Assembly: GCA_964525555.1 (NCBI GenBank)
Contig: CAZGHN010000001.1
Span: 62,001-126,000 of the forward strand
Source of the DNA: JAFGHJ01 sp964525555
GTDB taxonomy: Bacteria; Hydrothermota; UBA3072
Length of the DNA stretch: 64,000 nt
Reading direction: 5' to 3'
The position numbers were made by a program, and so were the translations under genes. Shown in pieces: positions 1 to 7,079 of the stretch. Numbering within the stretch: the stretch's first letter is position 1; every line of letters begins with the position of its first letter. The notes below the pieces were generated by a model that worked only from the letters and a program-made list of their open reading frames with translations, was not told the origin of the DNA and did not search any database.

Positions 1-233
1 AAGAAGCAAAATGGAAAATTGTCGAAGCAGCTAAAAAAGAATTTCGAAAAAAATACGAAACGATCGAAATAGATGGAACACGTATTCTCTTTGGAGATGG
101 TTGGGGTCTAATTAGAGCGTCAAATACTCAACCTATTATAGTAACACGCTTTGAAGCAAAAACAAAAGAAAGATTAGAAGAAATAAAAACCATTGTAACC
201 GACTTCATAAAGCAGCAAGCCAATAAAATGTAA
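1..233 (+). CDS. Phosphomannomutase/phosphoglucomutase, C-terminal end (5' truncated)
   Basis: The reading frame is open from the window edge (first full codon at base 3) to TAA at 231-233, giving 77 codons. The translation contains GDGWGLIRASNTQP followed by TRFEAKTKERLEEI. This matches the C-terminal phosphate-binding domain of alpha-D-phosphohexomutases, where the R-x-S-N-T-x-P loop grips the sugar phosphate. These enzymes interconvert hexose 1- and 6-phosphates for sugar-nucleotide synthesis. Substrate specificity (mannose, glucose or glucosamine) cannot be judged from the tail alone. Confidence 0.8.
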   Translation, partial: EAKWKIVEAAKKEFRKKYETIEIDGTRILFGDGWGLIRASNTQPIIVTRFEAKTKERLEEIKTIVTDFIKQQANKM

Positions 234-418
234 AAATAAAAATGACAAATTATAACAAAGAATACAGATGCCGGAAGTCAGAAGTCAGAATCCCCTCACC
301 GCTGCAAACAAAAAAACAACGAATCACACGAATAGCACTAATAAACTTTTTTGTTTTTATAAATTTAAACTCGAAACACACAAGTTCTACGTACTCTGTG
401 GCTAATTTTGTTAGATAA

Positions 419-667
419 ATGAAAAAAAGAGAAATTTTAGCTGAGCTTACACAAATAGCTTGCAAAATAGGAATAAAAATTATAGAAGACAGATTACTTA
501 AAAAAGGCGGATACTGCCGTGTTTTTAAAAATAAGTATATAATAATGGATAAAAGAATCACCGAGGAAGATAAATTGAAAATTCTAATCAAGGCCCTTAA
601 GAGAAACGATCTTGAAAACGTTTATTTAACGCCAAAAATAAGGGAGTTGTGTTCTGAAAAAGAATAA
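419..667 (+). CDS. Small hypothetical protein, coupled to the patatin gene
   Basis: An 82-residue, Lys/Glu-rich soluble protein with no signal peptide or membrane segment. I do not recognise a family. The sequence reads as a compact alpha/beta domain (a helix around IACKIGIKIIEDRLL, a strand around YCRVFKNKYIIMD, then charged helices). The gene overlaps the start of the patatin-like gene by 14 nt, so the two are probably translationally coupled. The upstream 185-bp gap shows no clear promoter. It is judged real because of the tight coupling and the normal amino-acid composition. Confidence 0.6.
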   Translation: MKKREILAELTQIACKIGIKIIEDRLLKKGGYCRVFKNKYIIMDKRITEEDKLKILIKALKRNDLENVYLTPKIRELCSEKE

Positions 668-1559
668 ATTCGGACTCGTACTCGGCGGCGGAGCAGGAAG
701 AGGGGTTGCACATCTTGGCGTTATAAAATGCCTGGAAGAAGAAAATATAAAACCATATTTAATTTTCGGAACATCCATAGGGGCTCTAATAGGTTCGCTT
801 TATGCAATCGGTTATTCTTTTCAGGAATTAGTCGAGAAAGCCCAGGAGGTCGTTAAATCCGAAGAATTTAACCAATTGGGATTTGAGTTCTTCAGGGATC
901 ATAAGGACGCTTTTCCTCTCAAGAAATTAAGCTGCTACCTACAGAAAAGACTTACTTTTGCAAAAATGGCTGTAACATCACATATAACAGAAAGGGAAAC
1001 TCTAGCAAAAGTAATAAATAAATTTCTACCCGATACTAATATAGAGAATTTGAAAATTAAATTCGGATGCACCACTTTAGACCTGGTATCCGGTAAAGAC
1101 ATATACATAAATAAAGGACCTCTGAGAGACGCTGTAATAAAAGCTATCTCAATCGCCGGTATTTTTCCTGCCTGGGAAGAGAAAGAAATGGTCTTTGTCG
1201 ATGCCGGACCAACTGCAAAAGTACCTGTAGATGGGTGCAGAGTGCTCGGAGTAAAAAAAGTAATAGCAGTCAATCTGGGTTCTAAACTTGGAAAATACGA
1301 AAAAATAGGCTCTGCTCTCTCAACAAGTATGCGGGCCGACGAAATTGCAAAATTTCATTTTAATAGACAGCAGGCCGAAAGAGCAGATATTCTTATTGAA
1401 CCAAAAGTTGAATCAATACATTGGGCTGATTTCACTAAATTCAATCTTGGAATCAGAGTCGGGTACGAAGCCACAAAAGAGAAATTACCCGAGATAAAAA
1501 AACTACTTAACCCATTTTTATTTTCTACGCTGAAAAAACCCTTCTCTCGAAGAAAATAA
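654..1559 (+). CDS. Patatin-like phospholipase (CTG start)
   Basis: A predicted serine lipid acyl hydrolase with a Ser-Asp dyad. Counting from codon 654, the glycine-rich oxyanion loop GGGAGRG is at residues 11-17, the nucleophile elbow GTSIG at 39-43 (Ser41), and the catalytic Asp in a DAG motif at about 183. The 301-residue length is normal for bacterial patatins. The first ATG in frame (876) would delete the oxyanion loop and the nucleophile, so the start must lie upstream. An in-frame stop at 639-641 leaves only CTG at 654 as a plausible start, with AAGGGAG at 640-646 about 7 nt ahead of it. The gene overlaps the 82-residue ORF by 14 nt. Confidence 0.85.
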   Translation: MKKNKFGLVLGGGAGRGVAHLGVIKCLEEENIKPYLIFGTSIGALIGSLYAIGYSFQELVEKAQEVVKSEEFNQLGFEFFRDHKDAFPLKKLSCYLQKRLTFAKMAVTSHITERETLAKVINKFLPDTNIENLKIKFGCTTLDLVSGKDIYINKGPLRDAVIKAISIAGIFPAWEEKEMVFVDAGPTAKVPVDGCRVLGVKKVIAVNLGSKLGKYEKIGSALSTSMRADEIAKFHFNRQQAERADILIEPKVESIHWADFTKFNLGIRVGYEATKEKLPEIKKLLNPFLFSTLKKPFSRRK

Positions 1560-1736
1560 ATATAAAGAACATAAACTAAGCTCTTCGCTTTTGGCTGTTT
1601 GCTCTTAGTTTTTTCAAAAATAAAAGCTAAAGTCGAAAGGCCAATAGCTAAAACCTCGATTTCTTGCAATATGTCATTCCGATTTTTGTTTTTTTATTTT
1701 TTATATATTTTTAAGGAAGGGAAATTCGAAACACAT

Positions 1737-1772
1737 CTAAGTTCAGTGAGTGTGCACTCTCACTGAACTTAG
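1737..1772. terminator. Bidirectional hairpin between convergent genes
   Basis: A perfect 14-bp inverted repeat, CTAAGTTCAGTGAG with CTCACTGAACTTAG, around an 8-nt loop. It lies between the convergent ends of the patatin gene (+) and the 100-residue gene (-). There is no long T-run on the plus side, so it may act as a processing or barrier hairpin rather than a strict intrinsic terminator. Confidence 0.6.
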
Positions 1773-1779
1773 AAATGTT

Positions 1780-2082
1780 TTAATATAAAGAAAAGACTGA
1801 CGTGTCCGAATGCTCAACGTAAAAGGGAACAAAGAAACATGAATAAATGTTTAAATCTGCGGAGTTGTCTTTGCAAAGACTCAAAAGCCTGTAAAAAGAT
1901 TTATCTCCTCCGCACATGGTATCAGGTACCGTAATCATTAGATGAATGTTATATGAATAATCATAAACCAGATCACCTTCTAATAACATTCCATCAATAT
2001 TTATTTTAAAAGACTTTCCCAAACTTCCCTTTAACTCAAACGGAGCACTAACCATATTATTACCATTACTAATTCTTGACAT
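1780..2082 (-). CDS. Hypothetical protein (about 100 aa)
   Basis: No family recognised. The ATG at 2080-2082 is chosen because GGAGGAGG stands just upstream; a longer reading would have to use GTG within that ribosome-binding site. The central part (SFKINIDGMLLEGDLVYDYSY) looks like a beta-rich domain. The strong ribosome-binding site supports a real gene. It stands alone and is convergent with the patatin gene, separated by the 14-bp hairpin. Confidence 0.5.
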   Translation of the reverse strand: MSRISNGNNMVSAPFELKGSLGKSFKINIDGMLLEGDLVYDYSYNIHLMITVPDTMCGGDKSFYRLLSLCKDNSADLNIYSCFFVPFYVEHSDTSVFSLY

Positions 2083-2516
2083 TGCGACCTCCTCCACGAC
2101 TAACTAACTAGAAAGAGAAAAATATAATCTGGGTAACCACCTTAAACCACTGTTCTACTAATTTTAAAAGAGCTACTAAACTAATATACAAGAACCGTTC
2201 CAGAAATTAAAATATTGGCAATCAATACTTTATATAATAAAGTTTTTCGCAAAATAAGAAAATTTTTCGCACATCGCAATAGAAAAAGAGCATATGTCAG
2301 GAAGGCATATTTAACAGCCGTGAGTCTATATTTAGGATTTTGGATTTAGGGATTAGGATTTAGGAAAAAACAAAAAAAATTCGTGTGTTTTGTATGTTTA
2401 GTGGTTAAATAAATTGTTTTTTTGTGTTCTTTGTGGTTAAATTAGTTTTTAGTTTTCCAATTTAACCATTCAACGATTTTATAACTTTACTTATTCTTCA
2501 ATTATCGGCTTCTGAT
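2083..2516. repeat. Intergenic region with degenerate word repeats
   Basis: No gene seen. Bases 2333-2365 hold TTTAGGATT-type heptamer repeats. Bases 2370-2445 hold repeats of the type GTGTTCTTTGTGGTTAAA, the complement of the CACAAAGACAC family seen throughout the window. The rest is unremarkable AT-rich sequence. Confidence 0.6.
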
Positions 2517-2981
2517 TTATCTTTCAAACAGCCCTACGATTTCCCCCTTAGCAATAATATGACCTTCCATTTTTTTCAATAAATTATATTTGGTCATATT
2601 CTCCTCCTCCTCTAAAATTATATCGAGGCCATAAAGTTTGAAATGATAATGGTGAGTTGACCCCCTAGGAGGACAAGGTCCGCCGTAACCGCTGCGTCCA
2701 TAATGTGTAACACCAGAAATTGCACCAATATTTTGAATATCGCTTACCGTTACAGCTTCGGGCAACCCATTCGACTCAGGAGGAATATTAAATACCACCC
2801 AATGAACAAAGTCACCGCCTGGAGCATCGGGATCATCACATATAAGAGCAAGCGATTTCACCCCACCGGGAATATCCTGCCAACGAATCTCCGGCGAGAT
2901 GTCTTCTCCTTCACAGGTGTATCTACCGGGTATCGATCCTTCATTTTCGAAAGAGGAAGACAAAATAATCAAATTATCCAT
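2517..2981 (-). CDS. YbhB/YbcL family Raf kinase inhibitor-like protein (PEBP)
   Basis: A 154-residue phosphatidylethanolamine-binding-protein fold. The diagnostic ligand-pocket motifs are present: CDDPDAPGGDFVHWVVFNIP in the first half and YGGPCPPRGSTHHYHFKLYGL in the second. The ATG at 2979-2981 follows AAAGGAGGTAAA. A 14-residue upstream extension in frame lacks such a site and is rejected. The bacterial family's physiological role is unclear; a cytoplasmic small-molecule-binding protein is likely. It is probably monocistronic. Confidence 0.9.
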   Translation of the reverse strand: MDNLIILSSSFENEGSIPGRYTCEGEDISPEIRWQDIPGGVKSLALICDDPDAPGGDFVHWVVFNIPPESNGLPEAVTVSDIQNIGAISGVTHYGRSGYGGPCPPRGSTHHYHFKLYGLDIILEEEENMTKYNLLKKMEGHIIAKGEIVGLFER

Positions 2982-3046
2982 TTTACCTCCTTTTTTTAAC
3001 AATAAAAACAAAAAATTTATCAACGTAAATAATCTTAAAATCTCTA

Positions 3047-3805
3047 TCAGGGACGCATGTTTTTATCCAATTCACTCTCCATACCTTTTAGATACCCCTT
3101 TTTTAACTCGTAATAAAAATGTTTCCGCAACCAATCATAATCATTCATCAGTTTTAATGCTTTTTCATTTTTTATATTCTCCATTCCATATCTCCTGCCG
3201 GCACGCGCTCCTTTAATACACCATTTTCCAAATGGACGATTCCAACCTTTATTACACCATACATTTAGTAAATATACTCGTCCTTGATCTTTATGGCACG
3301 ACCATTTTAAACTTCCCAGGTTAACACACTCTCTAAATCCCGCTTTCCAGGTATCAAAAGGAGAAGCGTTAAAACGTGTTATAGAAGAAACTGTTTCAAT
3401 CGGCATATACTTTGGAAGAATGGTGAGAGTTACGTCTACACCACTATCTTCCACCCCATCGAAAGTCGACTTAGGAAATAATTTCACTCCTCCATTTCCA
3501 TATACAAGATCATTAATAGGATTTCTGCTACCAAATATATATAAGCAATCAGATTGCAACCGGGAGGGAAGTCCACTTCTAAAATTAAATTCATCTAAGA
3601 TATAAGCATCTCCGTCAACAACAAAAAAATAATCAGTCTTAGCAAGACATGCACATTCCTTGTGGGCATTAAGTATACCTTTTACTCCATGTACCCTCTG
3701 TGCGGCAGGAAAACGTTTTTTAAGCCGTTGCCAGTGTTCCTCTGCATATGGCTCGTCATACGAAAGAAAAACTATATCGAACTTTTCTTTAAATTTTTTA
3801 TTCAT
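3047..3805 (-). CDS. DxD-containing glycosyltransferase-like protein, copy 1
   Basis: 252 residues. The N-terminal 70 residues (FDIVFLSYDEPYAEEHWQRL onward) are nearly identical to those of the next gene upstream on the same strand. A VVDGDAYIL segment gives the DxD-like metal/nucleotide-sugar site expected of a GT-A glycosyltransferase. The later block GKWCIKGARAGRRYGMEN is also shared. From memory, the family resembles uncharacterised proteins in large phages and surface-polysaccharide loci. The gene follows copy 2 after a 42-bp gap with no clear ribosome-binding site and is the last gene of the 3.0-5.6 kb operon. Confidence 0.65.
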   Translation of the reverse strand: MNKKFKEKFDIVFLSYDEPYAEEHWQRLKKRFPAAQRVHGVKGILNAHKECACLAKTDYFFVVDGDAYILDEFNFRSGLPSRLQSDCLYIFGSRNPINDLVYGNGGVKLFPKSTFDGVEDSGVDVTLTILPKYMPIETVSSITRFNASPFDTWKAGFRECVNLGSLKWSCHKDQGRVYLLNVWCNKGWNRPFGKWCIKGARAGRRYGMENIKNEKALKLMNDYDWLRKHFYYELKKGYLKGMESELDKNMRP

Positions 3806-3847
3806 TTATAATACTACAAATATGGTAATTGATTTCTTCTGCAGTTT

Positions 3848-4555
3848 CTATTTGTACTTTTTCAATTCGTGATAAAAACGTTTTTGCAACCAATCAAAAT
3901 CATTCATCAATTCTACTGCTTCTATATTACCTAGATTCTCCATCCCGTACCTTCTTCCTGCACGAGCCCCTCTGATACACCACTTCCCGAATTTACGATC
4001 GGCGCCTTTATTACACCATATATTAAGAAGATATATTCTAATTTGCTTTGTGGTTTGTTTCGAATGTTGACATGCAAGTTGGACACACTCTCTAAAACCG
4101 GCCCGCCAAGAACAAAAAGGAGAAGAATTAAATCTATTCAAAGAAGCGACCTCGTCGATCAACTTATGAGGCATCTTCTCGAATAAATCCACCCCATATT
4201 CTTCTACTCCATCAAAAATTCCCTTGGGAAATAATTTAACTCCGCCATTAGGATATTTTAAATCATTTACAGCATTTCGAGACGACCATATATAATAAAA
4301 ACCTTCCTGTAACTCTAAACGAACATTATTGAAGTTAAACTCCTTAAGTATATGTTCATCTCCATCAACAATATAATATTTATCTGTTCGAGCTATACTG
4401 TCGCATTTTTTATGCGCATTAAGAATGCCTTTAACCCCGTGAACCCTCTGTGCATAAGGGAATCTTTTTTTAAGCCGTTGCCAGTGCTCTTCAGCGTACG
4501 GCTCATCATACGAAAGAAAAATTATATCAAACTTCATTTTCTGCTTTTCACTCAT
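3848..4555 (-). CDS. DxD-containing glycosyltransferase-like protein, copy 2
   Basis: 235 residues, a tandem paralogue of the downstream neighbour. They share FLSYDEPYAEEHWQRLKKRF, the block VHGVKGILNAHK, a DGD site in YYIVDGDEHILKEFNF, and GKWCIRGARAGRRYGMENL. The middle third (around LFEKMPHKLIDEV) has diverged most. The start codon overlaps the end of the MurG-like glycosyltransferase by 4 nt, which argues for co-translation and a shared glycan pathway. The acceptor is unknown. Confidence 0.65.
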   Translation of the reverse strand: MSEKQKMKFDIIFLSYDEPYAEEHWQRLKKRFPYAQRVHGVKGILNAHKKCDSIARTDKYYIVDGDEHILKEFNFNNVRLELQEGFYYIWSSRNAVNDLKYPNGGVKLFPKGIFDGVEEYGVDLFEKMPHKLIDEVASLNRFNSSPFCSWRAGFRECVQLACQHSKQTTKQIRIYLLNIWCNKGADRKFGKWCIRGARAGRRYGMENLGNIEAVELMNDFDWLQKRFYHELKKYK

Positions 4556-5646
4556 TTTAAAATATTACGAAGAAAATAATTTATCTCTTCCGCTGCTCCT
4601 CTTTGAGGCAAACCATAAATAAGTTTTTTAACTTCCCTGGTTATTTTTTTATTTTTGTGGTCTGAATAAAGTTGTTCCTTCACACTTTCAAGCAGGTCTT
4701 CTTTGTTTAACTTTCGCGGATCAAGCTTAATGGTAAGATTACGTTTATTCATTTCTTTTACCTGATGCTGGTCAACAGGATTACTTATATCCGGTATAGA
4801 TATAGAAGGAATACCCAAATACGCAAGTTCCCATGTTGTCATAAAAGTACCTTTGCAAATAGCCAAATCGCTCGCAACCATTAATCGATCAATCTTCCAA
4901 TCGTAATCCTTAACAATTATGCTTCCGTCATCTGCAAACCTTGCCTGATACTCTTTAAAAAGTTCTCCCGTTAAAAGTATCAATTTCAGATTATCGTCTT
5001 TCAACTCTTTAAATGCTTCTACACTTATATCCAATAATCTACTCCTGTCCTTATGCCTTCCGCCCGGCGTTACAAGAATAACCATATCTTTAATATCAAT
5101 TCCTAATTCTTTTCTTGCTCTCGTCTTATCCTTTAAGGTATACTCAAAATCCCGGATTACGGGACCTACGAATGTAAGATGGACGTTAAAATCGAAAGGA
5201 ATATTGTGAAATGCAGGCGTATCTACAAAAATAACATGATCTGCCTTTTTTACTGCAGGAATTATTGGATGATTCTTGTTGAACGTTTCGAAGAACCAAT
5301 GTGTAATGAGTATAGAAGGAATTTTAAGCCCCTTCGTTATATGTAAAACAATAAAAACTTCGTCGCTAACTACTAAATCCGGCTTAAAACGTCGTATAAG
5401 GGACCAGATCCTTAAAGCCGCTTTTAAAGAAAGTTCGTCATCCTGCTTTAAACCAAGATTATAAGGCTTAAATCCATTTTTAAGAAAATAAGTATATCCC
5501 TTATCATAAGTAGCAACAAGTATTGACAAATTTTTATTTATATCTTTTAGCTCCTTAAGAATGAGCGAATCATACATGGCATGACTAAAACCACGCCCAC
5601 GGGACAAATACAAAATCTTAGGACCTTTGATTTTAGACATACTCAT
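4552..5646 (-). CDS. GT-B glycosyltransferase, MurG/glycosyltransferase-28-like
   Basis: 364 residues. It opens with ILYLSRGRGFSHAMYDSLIL, a GT-B N-terminal Rossmann strand and glycine-rich acceptor loop. VVSDEVFIVLHITKGLKIPSI follows mid-domain. The C-terminal donor domain is typical (VILVTPGGRHKDRS; ICKGTFMTTWELAYLGIPSI; NPVDQHQVKEMNKRN). It belongs with the MurG/UDP-GlcNAc-type transferases. It is first in a minus-strand operon with two DxD proteins. The start could be either of two nearby ATG codons (residue 1 or 3); neither has a strong ribosome-binding site. Confidence 0.75.
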   Translation of the reverse strand: MSMSKIKGPKILYLSRGRGFSHAMYDSLILKELKDINKNLSILVATYDKGYTYFLKNGFKPYNLGLKQDDELSLKAALRIWSLIRRFKPDLVVSDEVFIVLHITKGLKIPSILITHWFFETFNKNHPIIPAVKKADHVIFVDTPAFHNIPFDFNVHLTFVGPVIRDFEYTLKDKTRARKELGIDIKDMVILVTPGGRHKDRSRLLDISVEAFKELKDDNLKLILLTGELFKEYQARFADDGSIIVKDYDWKIDRLMVASDLAICKGTFMTTWELAYLGIPSISIPDISNPVDQHQVKEMNKRNLTIKLDPRKLNKEDLLESVKEQLYSDHKNKKITREVKKLIYGLPQRGAAEEINYFLRNILK

Positions 5647-5676
5647 AAATTAAATCTACTTCCCATTTCAAATTTT

Positions 5677-6378
5677 TCAACCCTCTTTTAAAATATTTAC
5701 ATCATTAGTATAATCCCTACCCAGACAATAAGACCAAATTTGGAAAAGGTAAAAAGTTACGGCGAAACCCATAAGAATGAGAAAAGAATTCTTCCATATG
5801 GGTAAAAATATCATATATACTAAAAATGCAAAAGAGAATACATATACTGTCAAAATCTTAAATATTACTTTTTTTGATAATATCCGGAAGAAACGAATAA
5901 TAATAAAATCATCAAATATACCGTAAGATAAAAGATTTATCGGATACAATATTACAAAAGGAATGAGAATAAGTAATTTCCACGAAGCAATAAATTGGCT
6001 CAAAAAACCTGTATTGTTAGAAAGAGCAATAAAAAAATTTACAGGAATAGCACAAAATAAAGATTCTAAAAACGATACCGAAACTGGCATTACTCCCCTG
6101 AATAATTCCTCAATATCTATTTCTTCAAATTTCCACTCGGGAGGCTCTATTTCTCCTCTGGCCGCAGCCTTTACTATTTGGCGTAAATAATCTAAAGAAA
6201 AACAAACAATAGAAACCGCTAAAAGCAATCCCGGTACCCCACCATATAAACCTATTAATCCGGCCATTTTTTCTGCGATAAAAACCATAATAGAAAATAA
6301 AAGAGCAGGAGTAATAATTGTAGCAATATTTCCTTGATAAAGTGGATATAAAAAACAATGTTTTAATTTATTTTGCAT
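5677..6378 (-). CDS. DUF4013-like integral membrane protein
   Basis: 233 residues, very hydrophobic. About five or six predicted membrane segments include PALLFSIMVFIAEKMAGLIG, VPGLLLAVSIVCFSL, LILIPFVILYPINLLSYGI and LVYMIFLPIW. The segment YLRQIVKAAARGEIEPPEWKF followed by IEELFRGVMPVSVSF resembles the conserved amphipathic region of DUF4013 (gly-Glu-x-Pro-x-Trp). Function unknown. It is transcribed in the same direction as, and just upstream of, the glycosyltransferase operon (30-bp gap), so it may share that transcript. Confidence 0.55.
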   Translation of the reverse strand: MQNKLKHCFLYPLYQGNIATIITPALLFSIMVFIAEKMAGLIGLYGGVPGLLLAVSIVCFSLDYLRQIVKAAARGEIEPPEWKFEEIDIEELFRGVMPVSVSFLESLFCAIPVNFFIALSNNTGFLSQFIASWKLLILIPFVILYPINLLSYGIFDDFIIIRFFRILSKKVIFKILTVYVFSFAFLVYMIFLPIWKNSFLILMGFAVTFYLFQIWSYCLGRDYTNDVNILKEG

Positions 6379-6429
6379 TTTACTAATCTAATTCTAAGAA
6401 AATTTCTTAAGAAGTCAACTTTTTAAAAA

Positions 6430-6760
6430 ATATTTATCACAGAAAACACAGAGTTTTTTTGTTTTTTCCCACCACCCAAAATATTCACATGTAGAACATG
6501 TAGTAAATATAGTTTTTTTTAAAATCCCAACCCCTAAATCCAAAATCCTAAAAATTGCTACAAAGACACTAAGACACGAAGAAGAAATTAGAAAAATTGA
6601 AAAATGGGGAAATTGGGAAATGGGTAAACTATTTTACTATTTCTCTATTTATCTATTTGACCTAGAATCGAAGAATCTGTTAATTGCCACAGATCTACAC
6701 GGATAAACACGGATTATTTTTTTACTATTTGACCAATCCGGAGGATTTGTGCCTTAGTGG
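6430..6760. repeat. Intergenic tract of several degenerate repeat families
   Basis: This part of the 700-bp gap holds CACAGAAAACACAGAG (6436-6458), CCCAACCCCTAAATCC-type heptamers (6523-6553), AAAGACACTAAGACACGAAG (from 6562), TTGAAAAATGGGGAAATTGG-type octamers (6598-6660), and a CACGGATAAACACGGATT tract near 6700. No coding potential seen. Confidence 0.65.
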
Positions 6761-6774
6761 CTACATGAAAAAAC

Positions 6775-6801
6775 AACCAAGGGCCATAAGGCCCTTGGTT
6801 G
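6775..6801. terminator. Hairpin AACCAAGGGCC / GGCCCTTGGTT
   Basis: A perfect 11-bp stem with a 4-nt ATAA loop. It resembles a second hairpin 245 bp away (7019-7044) that lies just downstream of ppdK. On either strand it could end transcripts, but no T-run follows directly. Confidence 0.6.
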
Positions 6802-7018
6802 TAGAGGTGTACGAAAATTTAAATAATTATTAATTCATAGTGTATTTTAGAGGAAATAAAGTATTTGAATTTATTGTTAATATACGCAATAATACTCTTA
6901 TGAGATATAATAATATATCTTCCAAATTTCCTCCTTCTTTCCTATTAAAAAACCTACATTATCTTGTAGATTTTAATTTATTATACAAATACTTTTCAAC
7001 TTGTCAACCCTATAAAAA

Positions 7019-7044
7019 AACAAGGGCCGAAAGGCCCTTGTTTT
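7019..7044 (-). terminator. Intrinsic terminator of ppdK
   Basis: AACAAGGGCC and GGCCCTTGTT pair perfectly around GAAA. On the minus strand the hairpin lies 36 bp after the ppdK stop, with an A/T-rich flank on either side. The core GGGCC/GGCCC is the same as in the hairpin at 6775-6801, so the two are probably duplicates. Between them (6802-7018) I see only AT-rich DNA. Confidence 0.75.
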
Positions 7045-7079
7045 TAGAGGTATAGTAAAAAAACTTATAAATCAATCTT

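Noticed and set aside
250..591. 113-codon minus-strand ORF over the 82-aa gene
   Set aside because: Shadow of the plus-strand gene that is coupled to patatin; no ribosome-binding site.
935..1669. Minus-strand ORFs across the patatin gene
   Set aside because: Antisense to a well-supported gene; composition typical of shadow frames.
6840..7055. 71-codon plus-strand ORF between two hairpins
   Set aside because: Runs through the ppdK terminator, has no ribosome-binding site and no recognisable domain.
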